A stretch of DNA of 64,000 nt from Prosopocoilus inquinatus (GCA_036172665.1 CM069877.1:11118501-11182500), one strand, 5' to 3'; shown: positions 1 through 11,843, counted from the first letter of the stretch. Program-made: numbers and translations. Notes: generated from the letters alone by a model not told the origin.

Positions 1-235
1 AGCTCGGACGGAAATGGCAACAGACAAGAACACCAAGAGACAAAACAACTCTGAACAACTTTGAAATTCAACGTATCAAAAACGAGTCAATCGGAGACCT
101 AAGTGAACTAACAAGTGATAAAAGTGATAAAACAAAACAGATTATTCACAATGGAAGGTCACTAAGAGTCGGCTGCATAATCCCCCAGTTCGAGAGTTGA
201 ATGGAAATTGGGTCCGAAATAATTGTCATAGGTTT
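1..235. other. unassigned non-coding DNA
   Basis: No gene or repeat structure was recognised. The stretch leads directly into the first Jockey-type RT fragment and may be unrecognisable upstream sequence of the same element. Confidence 0.4.
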
Positions 236-590
236 GCAGAACATCTTGAGAGCATTTTCTAACCAAATGACGGGGAAGCTCTTAAAGACTGGACGGAACC
301 AGAGCAAGAAGATGTCTCGTCTCCATCAGAACTACTTAAACAAAAGAAGTCTCAGCTGAAATTAAAACAAACATCCACCCCTCGAAAAAAAACTCTTGGT
401 TTCGAGCTAGTCACTGCCGAATAATTGAAGCAATTCCCAAGAAAAGCTATCATAAAACTTACCAATCTTATTATTCCTAAGAAGTGGAAAGTCGCAGAAG
501 TCTTCATGATTCCTAAACCAAGGGAAACACTCCAGAAAAGCTAGAACCCACGGTAGAAGAAAAGAATCTAATTTCTTAATCTAATTAAAA
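236..590 (+). pseudogene. Jockey-type LINE reverse transcriptase fragment, copy 1
   Basis: Conceptual + strand translation gives an acidic linker (QPNDGEALKDW), then KKTLGFELVTAE, a TAA stop, KQFPRKAIIKLTNL and KKWKVAEVFMIPKP. This matches the start of the RT domain of Jockey-clade non-LTR retrotransposons (family pattern KxxPGxDxITxE, LPRKAIxxL, WKxAxVIxIPKPGK). Only the first ~110 residues of the domain are present; the catalytic motifs are missing. The in-frame stop after TAE also occurs in copy 2, so both descend from an already dead copy. A 190-bp repeat module follows. It is a non-functional remnant; the family assignment is good, the clade assignment inferred. Confidence 0.8.
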
Positions 591-594
591 GCAG

Positions 595-785
595 AAAAAA
601 TCAAAACAATGCAAATTACTGCCCAGCGTACGTGATTCATTAGGCTGACATTCACACAAAACTTTCGTACGCTCTTGGTTCGTAACATACTTGGCACTTA
701 GAATTGCTGGCGCTAAGAAGAAAAATTTTGCACTCCAAGTACGCGAACCAAAACCTGCGTCCAGGAGTAACTGAGGTTTTAATAA
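595..785. repeat. 190-bp direct repeat module, copy 1
   Basis: Nearly identical to 1118-1310. Shared landmarks include CAAAACAATGCAAAT, GCGTACGTGATTCATTAGG, ACTTTCGTACGCTCTTGG and AAACCTGCGTCCAGGAGTAA. No coding potential was recognised. It directly follows RT copy 1, whereas its partner precedes RT copy 2, so the arrangement is not a simple tandem duplication. Confidence 0.85.
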
Positions 786-1117
786 ATTACATTCGGCCGA
801 ATAAGCTATCTCCAAGATGCTTTGCGTACGACGGCCTATTCATCAATCATGCGAATATGCGCATAACAAGGTCATATCGAATACCTATTACAACAGTCGT
901 AAGTTACATCACATAACATTTACTTTTTGTTAAAACAGTGACATAGTTTCTCAAACATAGACTATTTTTAAATGAACGTATGTATTAAGACAGCGTTTTA
1001 CGAATCTGTAACTGCTTTACGTGCGAGATTTCTAATCGAATTAAAGTGAAGTGAATAGAATAAAAAATTCAGTTTACGAAGACTCCATTAACACAGTTGA
1101 AAAATTTGGGTTTTTGC
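786..1117. other. unassigned AT-rich spacer
   Basis: No gene or internal repeat was recognised between the two 190-bp module copies. Confidence 0.4.
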
Positions 1118-1310
1118 TGGAGCAAAAAAAAAATCAAAACAATGCAAATCACTTCCCAGCGTACGTGATCCATTAGGCTGACATTCACACAAAACTTTCG
1201 AACGCTCTTGGTTCGTAACATACTTGGCACTCAGAATTGCTGGCGCAAAGAAGAAAAATTTTGCACTCCAAGTACGCGAATCAAAACCTGCGTCCAGGAG
1301 TAACACAAGT
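1118..1310. repeat. 190-bp direct repeat module, copy 2
   Basis: Second copy of the module at 595-785, with only scattered substitutions (for example CCATTAGG for TCATTAGG and CGCAAAG for CGCTAAG). It lies about 170 bp upstream of RT fragment copy 2. Confidence 0.85.
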
Positions 1311-1480
1311 TTTAACAAATTAAATAATAAATTAAATTTGGCTGAATAAGATCCAGGCGACGAAGTACTCAGAAGTAACTTAAGAGTTACTCTACTCTAA
1401 CGCTAACCTGGAAAGCACCTAATGATACAGTTTCTAAAACGTAAACAGTTACTCAAACCCAAAAGGCTCATCGTTTTGTA

Positions 1481-2275
1481 GAATATCTTGAGAGCATTTT
1501 CCAACCAAATGACGGGGAAGCTCCTCGAGACTGGACGGAACCAGAGCAAGAAGGTGTCTCCATCAGAACTAGTTGACAAAAGAAGTCTCAGCTGAAATTA
1601 GAACAAACATCCACCCCTCGAAAAAAAACTCTTGGTTTCGAGCTAGTCACTGCCGAATAATCGAAGCAACTCCCAAGAAAAGCTATCATAAAACTTACCG
1701 ATCTTATTAACGTGAGGCGTATTGCTAAAAAGTGGAAAGTCGCAGAAGTCTTCATGATTCCTAAACCCAGGGAAACCGCCTCATGACACAGCATCATGTA
1801 GACCTAATCGTTACTGCTAGTCATTTCGAAATTGTCTGGAAAAACACTCCTGAAAAGCTAGAATCCACAGTAGAAGAAAGGAATCTAATTTCTCTTGTAG
1901 TTCCAGTTTGGATTCAGATAAAGTCCATCGGATCACAAATATAATAAAAAAATCTCTAGAAGAAAGAAAAGTCTGCTCCGCTGTCTTCCAGGCTTTCGAA
2001 AAAATGTGGCACGAAAGCTTGTTTTGCAAACTGAACCTGTGTCTACCATAACAACTATCACAGCTTTTACGTATCACAAAAATATTTTAAAATTAAACAA
2101 GAAGGTGCTTATTCTGAATTGTAAGAAATTAGAGCAGGGGTACCACAAGGTAATGTACTAGGTCCGGTACTTTGCTTATTATATACTAGCGATATCCCAA
2201 ATCTTGATCATGAAACAATTGCATCATTTCAAGAGGACGGAGCCTTTTGAGTTAGTGAAAGAATGATGGCGCAAA
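1481..2275 (+). pseudogene. Jockey-type LINE reverse transcriptase fragment, copy 2
   Basis: A longer version of copy 1. After the shared segment (KKTLGFELVTAE, stop, KQLPRKAIIKLTDLIN, KKWKVAEVFMIPKP) the translation continues with frameshifts through HRITNIIKKSLEERKVCSAV, FEKMWHESLFCKL and then AGVPQGNVLGPVL with LLYTSDIP. These are Jockey RT hallmarks: the motif A region (usually DVxxAFDKVWHxGL) and motif B (AGVPQGSVLGPxL). The motif A aspartates are lost (FQAFEKMW) and the F(A)DD box reads FQEDGAF followed by a stop, so the catalytic site is destroyed. Several stops and at least two frame changes make it a dead relic. Confidence 0.88.
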
Positions 2276-3296
2276 ACAGAGCATACACGTTAAGTTTAGT
2301 GTAATTAAGTTACTACACAAGGCAAACCAGTGAGTAAAGGCCTTAGTTTAAGAATTTCAAACGCAACAATCAGGACTTTTCTGTAACATTGATACGCACA
2401 TCAATTGATATGACGCGTATTAACTTGACATCACACTTAATACGGATCGCAAGTTGTTATGAAACAGTTTACAGAATACCGATTACGCAAGGTCACTTGA
2501 AACAAAGCAATAATTGCTACGTATCAAGTCCATATCAATGTAACAGAACAGACCCCAATGTAAGTTAGAATAAAATTGCTCATTGATCTGTACAAAAAGA
2601 TCAGATGATAGTAACCATAAAAGGGTATTTTATTTAAAAAGAAATACATGTATTAACTTCCCTAATTATTTTACAGCAAAATTCCGTTGAGGTTTTTTAA
2701 AGAACTCTTCAAGGTGGGTCAGTCTGTGCAGTTTGAAAATTTTTCATCGGCTCACTTTCAAGATATTTAAAAAGAAAAAATCATTAACAGTTTATACCAA
2801 ACTATGGAAAATGAAAACCGAATAATGGGGCCCGTAGTTCGTTAACAGTAAATACTCGATATGCATTTTCAAACTCCGATTAGGACTGCGTGACATTAAA
2901 ACTAAAAACCACACGACACAATAATTAATAAAACGTTGGTGTAGAGATTAGATAATCGAAATGAAGTGAACTCCGAACTGGCGGCATCCCACGTACCCAC
3001 CCGGAGGCCCGTGATCAATGATTGTGAACACTAGACAGATGATTAATAATAATTCTAGTCATTTTTGATAAGATCAAATTGATAGATCCGTGCTGATAGT
3101 TTAGTATAAATTAAATTTCGTTATTGAAACTTTTTTTCACCTCCATGGAATTTTCCTGTGAAATAATTAGGGAAGCCAGTACTCGATCATTTTTAAATTA
3201 ACATGTGATTTCCTATGTTGCGTTCATCCACGATGCAGCACCCTGTATATTAGGGTGCTAGGTTTTCTTTCGAGAAAACACGCCTAGTAATGGCCA
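2276..3296. other. non-coding stretch with a minus-strand GGGCCCC-family copy
   Basis: No gene seen. Around 2805-2870 the minus strand matches the dispersed GGGCCCC(G/A)TTATTCGG family found in 4.3-8.2 kb, including the flanking ATCGAGTATTTACTGTTAAC. The end (about 3238-3260) has a small ACCCTGTATATTAGGGTG palindrome, like the CACCCTGTATA ends seen at 19.87 and 39.36 kb. Confidence 0.5.
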
Positions 3297-3428
3297 GTTG
3301 CACCAAACACTTAAGCCGAGCTTAACTTTAAGCACCGCTTAGAATGTGATTTACTGAATGTTGTGTAATCTCAAATGTCACATTATAAGCAGTACTTAAA
3401 GTTAAGCTCGGCTTAAATATTTGATGGC
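3297..3428. mobile_element. foldback MITE-like element
   Basis: Two ~35-base arms are inverted copies: CACTTAAGCCGAGCTTAACT near 3308 and AGTTAAGCTCGGCTTAA near 3400. An imperfect inner pair (AATGTGATTT / AAATGTCACATT) continues toward the centre. The GTTGCACCAAAC start resembles the ends of many insect MITEs. No coding capacity. No clear target duplication was found, so the borders are approximate. Confidence 0.7.
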
Positions 3429-3850
3429 ATTAATCTGACTGCGCTCATCGGTCGCAACAAAATCTTGTCGGGGGCCTAAGGCCGCCTCTTCACTTGATCG
3501 AGCCCATAAACAACCTCTACATTTCCTATAATATATTGATTTTCGAGACGTCTCCACTAAAAGCAACACTCCGGACGCCATTAAATTTCCATAAACATAA
3601 AAACCCGCTTCAACGCGCTATCGATGAAGAGCCATAACTTTTTTTCTTATAAGGCGCTTTAAAGCCTCAGCTTTCTCCATGAAACGTCGGCCGTAAGTCA
3701 CCGCGCCCTGTGACACCCCCTTCCCCTCTCCAAATCTCGTTCTTTCCTTAATATCTATTTTTGTTTAATTATTTATTCGTAAGTAAGCTGCTGTAAACAA
3801 CCGAATATCCTAAATTATTATAAGAAAATAGGTTTTAAATTTTAACCGTA
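3429..3850. other. non-coding stretch
   Basis: No gene or repeat recognised. A moderately GC-rich patch (about 3660-3740) passes into AT-rich sequence. Confidence 0.4.
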
Positions 3851-3852
3851 CG

Positions 3853-3927
3853 GTATTAAAATTGGAAACAGCACTCAACATTTCAATCGATAGGGAAACG
3901 TTGAGTGTTCTTTCTAATTTTAATACT
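3853..3927. repeat. short inverted repeat related to the 19.9-kb hairpin
   Basis: The arms GTATTAAAATT...ACTCAAC and GTTGAGTGTTC...AATTTTAATAC are inverted. The segment GGGAAACGTTGAGTGTTCTT resembles the GCGAAACGTTTAGTGTGTTC stretch of the long hairpin at 19916-20101. It is probably a diverged, internally deleted relative. Confidence 0.6.
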
Positions 3928-4289
3928 GTCTTGTCTGTACTTTAATACTGTTAATACTTGTAAACAAGATTAATGCTAGGGAAATTAACATACAGCACAG
4001 CCAGCAGCTTCAGTCGTGATGGTTGTGGGTATTAATAGAAAGAGCACCACTTAATCTTGACCAGAGACAAGGAGAGAAATAAGTTACAGAAAACAGGAAA
4101 TGACTCATTTTATGCAATAATAATTAGCAACCAACAGTGAGAACCAAAACTAAAATGAAACTGGTATCCAAAACCAAAAACCTGGAGGCTCAGCAAGTCA
4201 TGACAACTAACACCCTAGAGGGAATAAACCATCGCATACCTCTGCTGCCGGGTCTCACTCTACGCAAAACAACACCACAACTCTCATTT
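3928..4289. other. non-coding stretch
   Basis: No gene or clear repeat was recognised up to the start of the GGGCCCC-family tandem copies. Confidence 0.4.
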
Positions 4290-4985
4290 ATCCTTTGCAA
4301 AGCCTGAAAACTTCATTACTCAGGCTTTTATTGCGGACTTTTCTCCTCGGTATTTCTTCGAAGCCGAACCTGACAAATCAAGTGGTTCCGTTGCGCTTCT
4401 TGTATGTGTGTTAACGTTTTATAAACAAAACACGGGCCCCGTTATTCGGTTTTCGTTTTCATTATTGTATCGTGTGTGTTAATTTTTTGATTATGTCAAG
4501 TATTTGCTAAGCTTCGAAGGTACTTCTGGATTATTTTCTCGAGTGTATCAATAAAAGCAAGTGCAGTAATTGATGTTAATTTATTTGGCACTGAATTTGA
4601 ACCAACCAGCAGACGATTATTTACTTGAAGGATGCCCTCCCCGCCGGTACGGAAGCGTAACGTGGCAATTTGGTGATTGAACGGAGATAACACGCCGCCA
4701 ATTTAGAGTTTACTTTATTTCTGTCACTATCTAATTTACACGAGTATTTTGTTAATTGTTTGGCGTTTCATTTTTGACGTCACCTAATCAGAATCAACCT
4801 TTGAAAATAAATTATTGTTTTCAAAGCCTGGAAACTTCGTTATTCAGACTTTCTATTGAGGACTTTTCCTTGCGTTGCTTCGAAGCCGAACCTGACGAAT
4901 TGAGTGATGTCGTTGAGCTTCCTGTGCGTGTGTTAACGTTTTGTAAACGAAATACGGGCCCCGTTAGTCGATTTTAATTTTATTT
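4290..4985 (+). repeat. GGGCCCC-family repeat, two tandem copies
   Basis: Two copies about 520 bp apart share, in order: AAAGCCTG(A/G)AAACTTC, a CAGGCTTTTATTG / CAGACTTTCTATTG segment, TTCGAAGCCGAACCTGAC, GTGTGTTAACGTTTT, ACGGGCCCCGTTA and an ATTTTCATT-like tail. Between them lies a segment containing AATTTGAACCAACCAGCAGA, which recurs in the 7-kb array. No open frame is preserved between copies, so it is treated as satellite-like non-coding DNA. Confidence 0.75.
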
Positions 4986-4999
4986 AATTCGCGAGCGTT

Positions 5000-6290
5000 A
5001 CTTTTTGACTATTTGAGTATTTGCTGAGAAAACAAAAGCAAAGTTTAGAAAAAGTAAAAGAAAAATTGTAAATCTGGACGAAGGCTGTTAAGCTTCTTTT
5101 TTTAATTAAAAATTATAAAACTAAAAAAAAGATATAGTCAAATGAATTGTGGAATAGCAAAAAAATAAACAAAAGTAAGAGTTTAAGATAAAGTTAAAAA
5201 AATGTAAACCTGGACCAAAAACTGCTAAAGCTTCTTTATAATTTTTTATTAAAAATTTTTAACAATCAAAGAAATTACATTGAAGAGCAAATAAAAAGAA
5301 TTAATAATAATAATAATTTGGAGTAAAAAAAACAGAAATCAGTCTCTTTTGACAAAAGACGATCGGGCTAAAGCGTCAGAGAATGCTGTGCTGCCGTTAA
5401 AAAAAATAACCAAATAAACAAAAGACGATCGCCTATCTAGCGTCGCGTCGGTCGTCAGAAGCAAAAAGAAAAACAAAAGACAATCGACTAATACACAAGA
5501 AAATTTTGATTTTAAATTTATAAATAAATAAATAAACGAGAGACGATCGCCTTTCGTGCTTGGTCAAAAGCAAAAAAAGGAAAACAAAAGACGATCGACT
5601 CATACATAAAAGAACTTTGATTTTTATTTTCTCTTTAAAATGTACCTTTTTTTAATGACGAGGCGTGAAAGGCGATTGCTTCTTATTTATTTGTTTATTG
5701 AAAACAGAATTCTCTTCCGTACCAGTCGATCGTCTTTTGTTTCAGTTCTGCTCTTAACGAGGCTAGAAAGCGATCGCGTTTTGTTTAGCGAAAATCAGAA
5801 TTCTGTGTCGTTTGTCTTTTGTTTCAGTTTTGTTTTCGGCGAGGCTTGAAAGACGAACCAAAACTTAAAAAAAAAACATTTTTCAGAAGCGGTTATTTTA
5901 ATCTTCATCGATCGTCTTTTGTTTCAGTTTTGCTCTTGACGAGGATTGAAAGGCGATCGTTTTTTGTTTATTTTGTTTAGAAAATCAGAATTCTCTTCTG
6001 TGTCGGTGGTCTTCTGTTTTAGTTTTGTTTTCGTTTTTATGTTTTTCAAAACTAAAAATAAAAATATTTGGCAGAAATGGTTATTATTTTATTTTTCACC
6101 GAAAAATAGAAGAATATAAGATAAGCGATTGTCTTTTGTTTATTTATTATTGTAGTTCAAAATTAAACATAACTAACATAAAAAGAAAATATTTTGCAGA
6201 AACGAGTGTTTTATTTTTAATTGAAAAACGGAGGAATATAGGAAAAGCGATAGTTTTTTGTTTTTTTTTTTTTTTAATGTAATTGGAGTC
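5000..6290. repeat. AT-rich region studded with ACAAAAGACGATCG
   Basis: Low-complexity AT-rich DNA in which ACAAAAGACGATCG or a one-base variant occurs repeatedly. It is on the + strand at about 5347, 5417, 5473, 5535 and 5582, and on the minus strand (CGATCGTCTTTTGT) at about 5727, 5905 and 5950. Orientation flips near 5640, so the block is roughly symmetrical. Short open frames here are poly-Phe/Lys by composition only. The same motif dominates 22.6-23.3 kb and appears in 46.4-47.2 kb. Confidence 0.75.
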
Positions 6291-6904
6291 TCGAAGCTAC
6301 GAGAATCGAATGAATTCGGGTTCGGCGACAGAATTCTCCGGACCACCGCGACGAAACAAACTGACGACGGAGTTTACGCAAAAGCGAAAAATCTTGAAAA
6401 CCAGCGCGGATATTGTAACGTTGGCTTATTAGTAATCTGGTTGTTACCAAGAAGTAACGTATTAGGGGTTGCGTAGCTGAATTAATACAGGACAAAAAAC
6501 ATCAAGTACATTTATTTAAAAGTATACGAGATACACTTACATGTCAGAAGCACTATTACGAACGACATACATAGTTCTCGCACTATAATCAGATATCGAT
6601 GACTTCTCTCTTGCTATCGGAAAATCTCTCGGTATATATGCCTGGAGTTGACCTACTTTCTGCTGCGTGGGCGATTGACGTGTAGCTCTGTGTTCTTGAA
6701 GTTTTCGATGATTCATTTTTCTCTATTGCCGGATTATTATGTAATCACGTGCAAAGTTATCGATCAAGGTTTTTGTTTCCACTGTATGGATCTCAAATAA
6801 TTATTTAGATAATTATTTCTTCTGTTACAATATTTAAACAGTCGGCCGGGGAAACGAGTTTAGTTCGAAGTAGACTTTACAGCTACTTAATCGCTCGGCT
6901 TATA
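6291..6904. other. non-coding stretch
   Basis: No gene, RNA or repeat was recognised. Short open frames on both strands have no recognisable domain. Confidence 0.4.
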
Positions 6905-8200
6905 TTAAAATAATGTTAATGTTAAAGTCGTGAATAGATTAGTTATTAGTTTCATCGAGTATTTTATTTTAAAATAAATGAAAGCGAAACCTAAATTCGT
7001 AACAGTATGAATAAAAACAAATGCAATAACTCGCGTTGAATTATTTAGCAGTGGATTTGAACCGACCAACTTTTTGTTAATTGTTTCGTTTGTTATTTTT
7101 GGCGGCACGCGGTGACAATCAGAGTTAAACCGAGTGTTTGCTGTTAACGTTTCGTAAATGACTTACGGACCCCGTTATTCGGTTTCCATTTTCATTTAAA
7201 TTGTTGCATTTTGACCTTGCATTACTTTTTGATTATGTGAATTATTCGCGTAACCTTGAAGGTACTCCTCAATGATTTTCATGTATTTGAAAATAGACAA
7301 GTGTTTTTCTTTTTATTAATAAATGTTGTAAACTTCAATTTTAATCAACCCGTACCACTGGAGCAGCCGCAGCCGACAGTCAGAGTTAAATGAATAACCG
7401 AGTGTTTACTGTTAACGTTTGTAAACGAACTACGGGCCCCGTTATTTGTTTTATATTTTCATTTTGTTTATGAGCTTTAATCTTGCATCATGTTTTGAGT
7501 ATTTGAAGTATTTATACGACCTTGAAGATACTCCTGGATTATTTTCTGCGTGTACGTGAAGACAAAGGCAATAACTCGTCTTCCTTTCTTTCTTTATTCA
7601 TAACTATTGTTAACTTATTTGGCGCTCAATTCGAATCAACCAATAGACGACTGTTTAATCGAAGGACGGAAAACGTGTTAACTTGGTGACTGAACGAAGG
7701 TGAGGCGGACACCGATAGCATTTCGATTATCTAAAATTACATCAACACTTTGTTACTTGTTTGAATTTTCAATTTTGGCGTCACGCAGTCACAGTCAGAG
7801 TTTAAAAATGAATCATCGGGTGATTACTGTTTACATTTCATAAACGAATTACGGGTCCCGTTATTCGGTTTTCATTTTCATTTAATTTGACCAACTCCAG
7901 ACCGTTTTACTTTGTGGAGCCTAAGCTTTAGTTTATGTTTAAGAGGGACGCTGACCTTCCATTTTTTTTGATTATGTAAAGTATTTACGTGGCCTTGAAG
8001 ACACTTCTAGATGACTTTCGTTCGTTTGAATATAGATAAGTGTTTTTTTTATTAATAACTGTTGTTGACTTGCCATGCCCTTGCCTTGCTCTTGAAGACG
8101 CTCCTAGATGACTTTCAATCGTTTAAATAAAGATAATTGTTTTTTTTTATTATTATTAATAACTGTTAACTTCAGTTCAAACCAACCCGTACCACTGAAC
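6905..8200 (+). repeat. GGGCCCC-family tandem array, about three copies
   Basis: Core sequences at about 7136-7200, 7400-7460 and 7815-7890 repeat CTGTTAACGTTT, TACGG(G/A)(C/T)CCCGTTATT and TTTTCATTT. Linkers between them share CCTTGAAGGTACTCCT-like, TTTTTTATTAATAACTGTT and ACCAACCCGTACCACTG segments. Unit length varies (about 260-420 bp) through indels. It is non-coding and of the same family as 4290-4985. Confidence 0.75.
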
Positions 8201-8937
8201 AGCCGGCAGTGAGATTGTAAGATAATTTCTTCTCGCATAATCTGGCTACGTGTGGCGTTGAAGTAGGTAGCAATGTGCCGCTTGGTAGTAGTAGGTATCC
8301 GCTGTAAACTGAGACGATATTAATTCTCCCTTTGAAGTTTTCTTAAGCGGAATGTTATTTAAGGAATCGCACGCGCCTTAAATAGACGACATCCATCCAC
8401 GAGGACACGAAGAAAATCAAAGTTTGCCGCGCTGCGCGTAAGTGAAAAGTTTCCGGTTAATAAATTTCCGCGCGAGTTCCGCCCATTTCCATCCACCCCG
8501 CAGTTTAACTCTCCATGCATTTCCCATCTAAGTTTAAGTAATAGAAAACGGGCGAAGTTCGGGCGCGATTCTTCGGGGAAGGCGAAACTTTCGGGGCGAT
8601 TTATGTTTTGTTTACGTCGCGCGACTCGAAGCCTCGTAATAAGGACAGTGTGATCCTCGCACGTGAAATGCGCCCCCTGACGGCGCGGCGCGGCGCGACA
8701 CGACGCGACGGACGACCACCTGCTTTAAATCGCATCTGCGATGTTCCCCTCGCCGCGTCATTATTCTTCGGAATACAATGGCGGACGTAAGTGACTCATA
8801 TTTCTCTAGGTCGGTTCAGTTTTGAAGAGGATGGGCGCCCCTATTTTAAGAAGGTGGAACATTTTATAAAGTTCCGCATTATCAGTAATTATGTTCCATG
8901 TTCTATGCTATTTTTTTTATTTTTATTGTTTACAAAC
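8201..8937. other. unique, CpG-containing non-coding block
   Basis: No repeat of this block was seen elsewhere in the window. About 8340-8790 is richer in G+C and CpG (runs such as GCGGCGCGGCGCGACACGAC) than its surroundings. A short open frame at 8608-8790 has no recognisable domain. Unique, conserved-looking composition makes it a possible regulatory or unrecognised exonic region, but nothing proves either. Confidence 0.35.
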
Positions 8938-10385
8938 AGTCGGGGAAATATCTAACGGAGTGAGGACGGTAGGGTAACCGAATCCAACAGTACCGCCGTT
9001 TCCCACACACTCACTACGTTACTACTTTTTTTTACATTATTTTTTCATTTTAATTAATTGTAGTATTTTTCCTGTTACTGTTTGCAAACAGTCGGGGAAA
9101 TGTGTAACGGAGTGAGGACGATAGAGTAACCGAATCCAACAATAACTGCGTTTCCAACACACCCAAAACTCACTACGTTAATAGACGTGACACCTGCACC
9201 GTTTTTTTAATGGCAGTGAAGACAGAGAAATTAGCGCCCCGGACGAATAGCGACCCTGCGGCGATCAATAACGCCCAAAACAACCATGCACAAAGGGAAG
9301 CCTACTCTACCGCAAAGACAACAGCGAGAAATTATTGTAACAATCGACTGCTTTAATAACTCGGATAAAAAAAAAGTACGTATACCTAAGAAAGGAGAGC
9401 TGAAAGCAATTTGCTTATTAAATGGCACAGATGTTTAGATCTAGTGTAATAAAATACAAAAAAAAAACGTAGAAATCGATCCCATAAACAAATATCTAAC
9501 GGAGTGAGGACGGTAGGGTAACCGAATCCAACAGTAACTTCGTTTCAAATACACCCAAAACTAACCACGTTAATAGACGTGACAACACCTGGCACCGTTT
9601 CTTTGCTGGCAGAAAAGAGAGAGAAGTTTGCGCTTCGTAGGAACAGCGAACCTGCGGCGATGAACAACGTTGAAAATAAACGTGCACGAAGGAAAGCGTA
9701 CTCGACCGCAAAGACAACAGCGAGAAATGATTGTGACAATCGATTGCTTTAATAACTCGAATGAAAAAAAAAACTACCGATACATAAACAAGGGAGAGCG
9801 GAAACCAACTTACTTGTTAAATGGCACAGATGTTTAAATCTAGTGTAATAAAATATAAAAAAAGAACCATAGAAACCGATCCCATAAGTCGGGGAAATAT
9901 CTAACGGAATGAGGACGGTAGGGTAACCGAATCCAACAGTACCTCCGTTTCCAACACACTCACTAAGTTACTACTTTGTTTACTTTCCTTTTTCCTTTTA
10001 ATTAATTGTAATACTTTTCCTGTTATTGTTTAAAAAGAGTCTAACGGAGTGAAGACGGTAGGGTAACCGAATCCAACAGTAACTTCGTTTCCAACATATC
10101 CAAACCTCACTATGTTAACAGACGTGACAACACCTGCATCGTTTCTTTGCTGGCAAGGAAGAGAGAGAAATTAGCGCTTCGGACGAATAGCGACCCTGCG
10201 GCGATCAATGACGTTCAAAATAAACGTGCACGAAGGGAAGCTTACTCAACCGCAAAGACAACAGCGAGAAATGATTGTGACAATCGATTGCTTTAATGAA
10301 TGAAAAAGAAAAACTACCGATACTTAAACAAGGGAGAGCGTAAAGCAACTTATTTGTTAAATGGCATCATCATCACAGATCCAGT
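8938..10385 (+). repeat. satellite with AACGGAGTGAGGACGG core
   Basis: Five copies of a landmark, TAACGGAGTGAGGACGGTAG (one-base variants allowed), start near 8952, 9106, 9497, 9902 and 10042. The spacings of about 154, 391, 405 and 140 bp alternate short-long-long-short. Each landmark is followed by GGGTAACCGAATCCAACA. The long units also carry a CACCTGCACCG-type segment, a GACCCTGCGGCGAT-type segment and CAAAGACAACAGCGAGAAAT. A minus-strand relative sits at 26160-26400. No reading frame is conserved. Confidence 0.88.
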
Positions 10386-10387
10386 GT

Positions 10388-10640
10388 AATGTTTTGTAAA
10401 CGAACTACGGGCCCCGTTATTCGGTTTTCATTTTGACCGTGAATTATTTTTGACTATACGCAGCATTTACGTAACCTTGATGGTGCCCTATCATTTTTAC
10501 GATACTGGGCACTAAGTATGTCGTGTTACGTCAATAGCTATCCCGAAGCTAGGCTGAGCAGAAGACGGGCGGGTTCGTTCGAAGATGTAATAATAAGGAT
10601 GCTAGGGAAATAACTCTAGCTGAAGATCGCACTACGAAGC
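10388..10640 (+). repeat. partial GGGCCCC-family copy and junction
   Basis: A GTTTTGTAAACGAACTACGG and CCCGTTATTCGGTTTTCATT segment (10388-10435) is a single partial copy of the 4.3-8.2 kb family, abutting the end of the preceding satellite. The remaining ~200 bp has no recognised content. Confidence 0.6.
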
Positions 10641-11700
10641 CGCTTCCCACAAGCCCGGCGACGTGCGCTGGTGCTTTTCAACCTCTAGGAGATTTATTAT
10701 AACCCGTGCGTTCAAAGTAGGGTTAGATATAAAACACAACAGCGTAACGCAGAAAATATAAATATACTAATCTACACTTCCCAAGGACCCAGGGCGTGCT
10801 GTGATGTTCTTGAACCTCCGGGAGATTTAACACAACCCGTGCGTTCACAGTAGGGTTAGACATAAAACAACAGCGTAATTCAGAAAATATAAATATATTA
10901 ATCTAAGCTTACCAAGACCCTAAGTCGTGCTCTGGTGTTCTTGAACTTTCAGGAAATTTATCACAAATTTGCGTTCAAAGTAAGGTTAGACATAAAACAC
11001 AGCAGAGTAATGCGGAAAATATAAATATATTAATCTACACGTCCCTATGCCCTAAGACGCGCGCTGGTGTTCTTGTACCTCCAGGAAATTTATCATAGCC
11101 CGCCCGTTCGTTCAAAGTAGGGTTAGATATAAAACACAACAGCGCAATGCAAAAAATATAGACGTGTTAATTTACGCTTCCCAAAGCCCCAAGGCGTGCG
11201 CTAGTGTTCTTGAACCTCCGGGAGATTTATCACAACCCGTGCGTTCACATTAGGGTTAGACATAAAACAACAGCGTAATTCAGAAAATATAAATAAATTA
11301 ATCTACGATTCCCAAGACCCTAAGGCGTTCTCTGGTGTTCTTGAACTTTCAGGAGATTTATCACAATATTTGCGTTCAAAGTAAGGTTAGACATAAAACA
11401 CAACAGAGTAATTTGGAACATATAAATATATTAATCTACGCTTCCCAGTGCCCTAAGACGCGCGCTAGTGTTCTTGTACCTCCAGGAAATTTATCAGAGC
11501 CCGTGCGCTCAAAGTAAGGTCAGATATAAAACACAACAGCGCAATGTAAAAAATATAGACGTGTTAATTTACGCTTCCCAAAGCCCCAAGGCGTGCGCTA
11601 GTGTTCTTGAATCTCCAGTAGATTTATCACAAGACGTGCGTTCAGAGTAGGATTACACATAAAATACGGCGGCGTAATTCAGAAAACATAAATATATAGT
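10640..11700 (+). repeat. 132-bp satellite, about eight units
   Basis: A head-to-tail array. The landmark (A/G)GGTTAGA(C/T)ATAAAAC recurs near 10731, 10856, 10984, 11121, 11253, 11385, 11518 and 11650, a period of about 125-137 bp. Each unit also has TTCTTGAAC or TTCTTGTACCTCC, (A/G)GAGATTTATCACAA, GCGTTCAAAGTA and ATAAATATATTAATCTA. Two short open frames in neighbouring units are similar only because the DNA is repeated. Confidence 0.9.
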
Positions 11701-11843
11701 AATCTACTTCGTGCCTACAATAAAACGCAATAGACCAGGCTGCTGTAAACAATCCAACTAACAACGGTAACACTTAATTGCCCCTGAAAGGTCATTCAAG
11801 ACAAAGCGCGGAGGATCAGTACTGATTGAACAATTGGACCTTA

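Noticed and set aside
7045..7075. B-box-like GGTTCAAATCC on the minus strand (also near 4593 and 44380)
   Set aside because: No A-box upstream on that strand; it is part of the GGGCCCC-family satellite linker.
11335..11650. Two similar 60-codon frames
   Set aside because: They fall in neighbouring units of the 132-bp satellite. Other units do not keep the frame.
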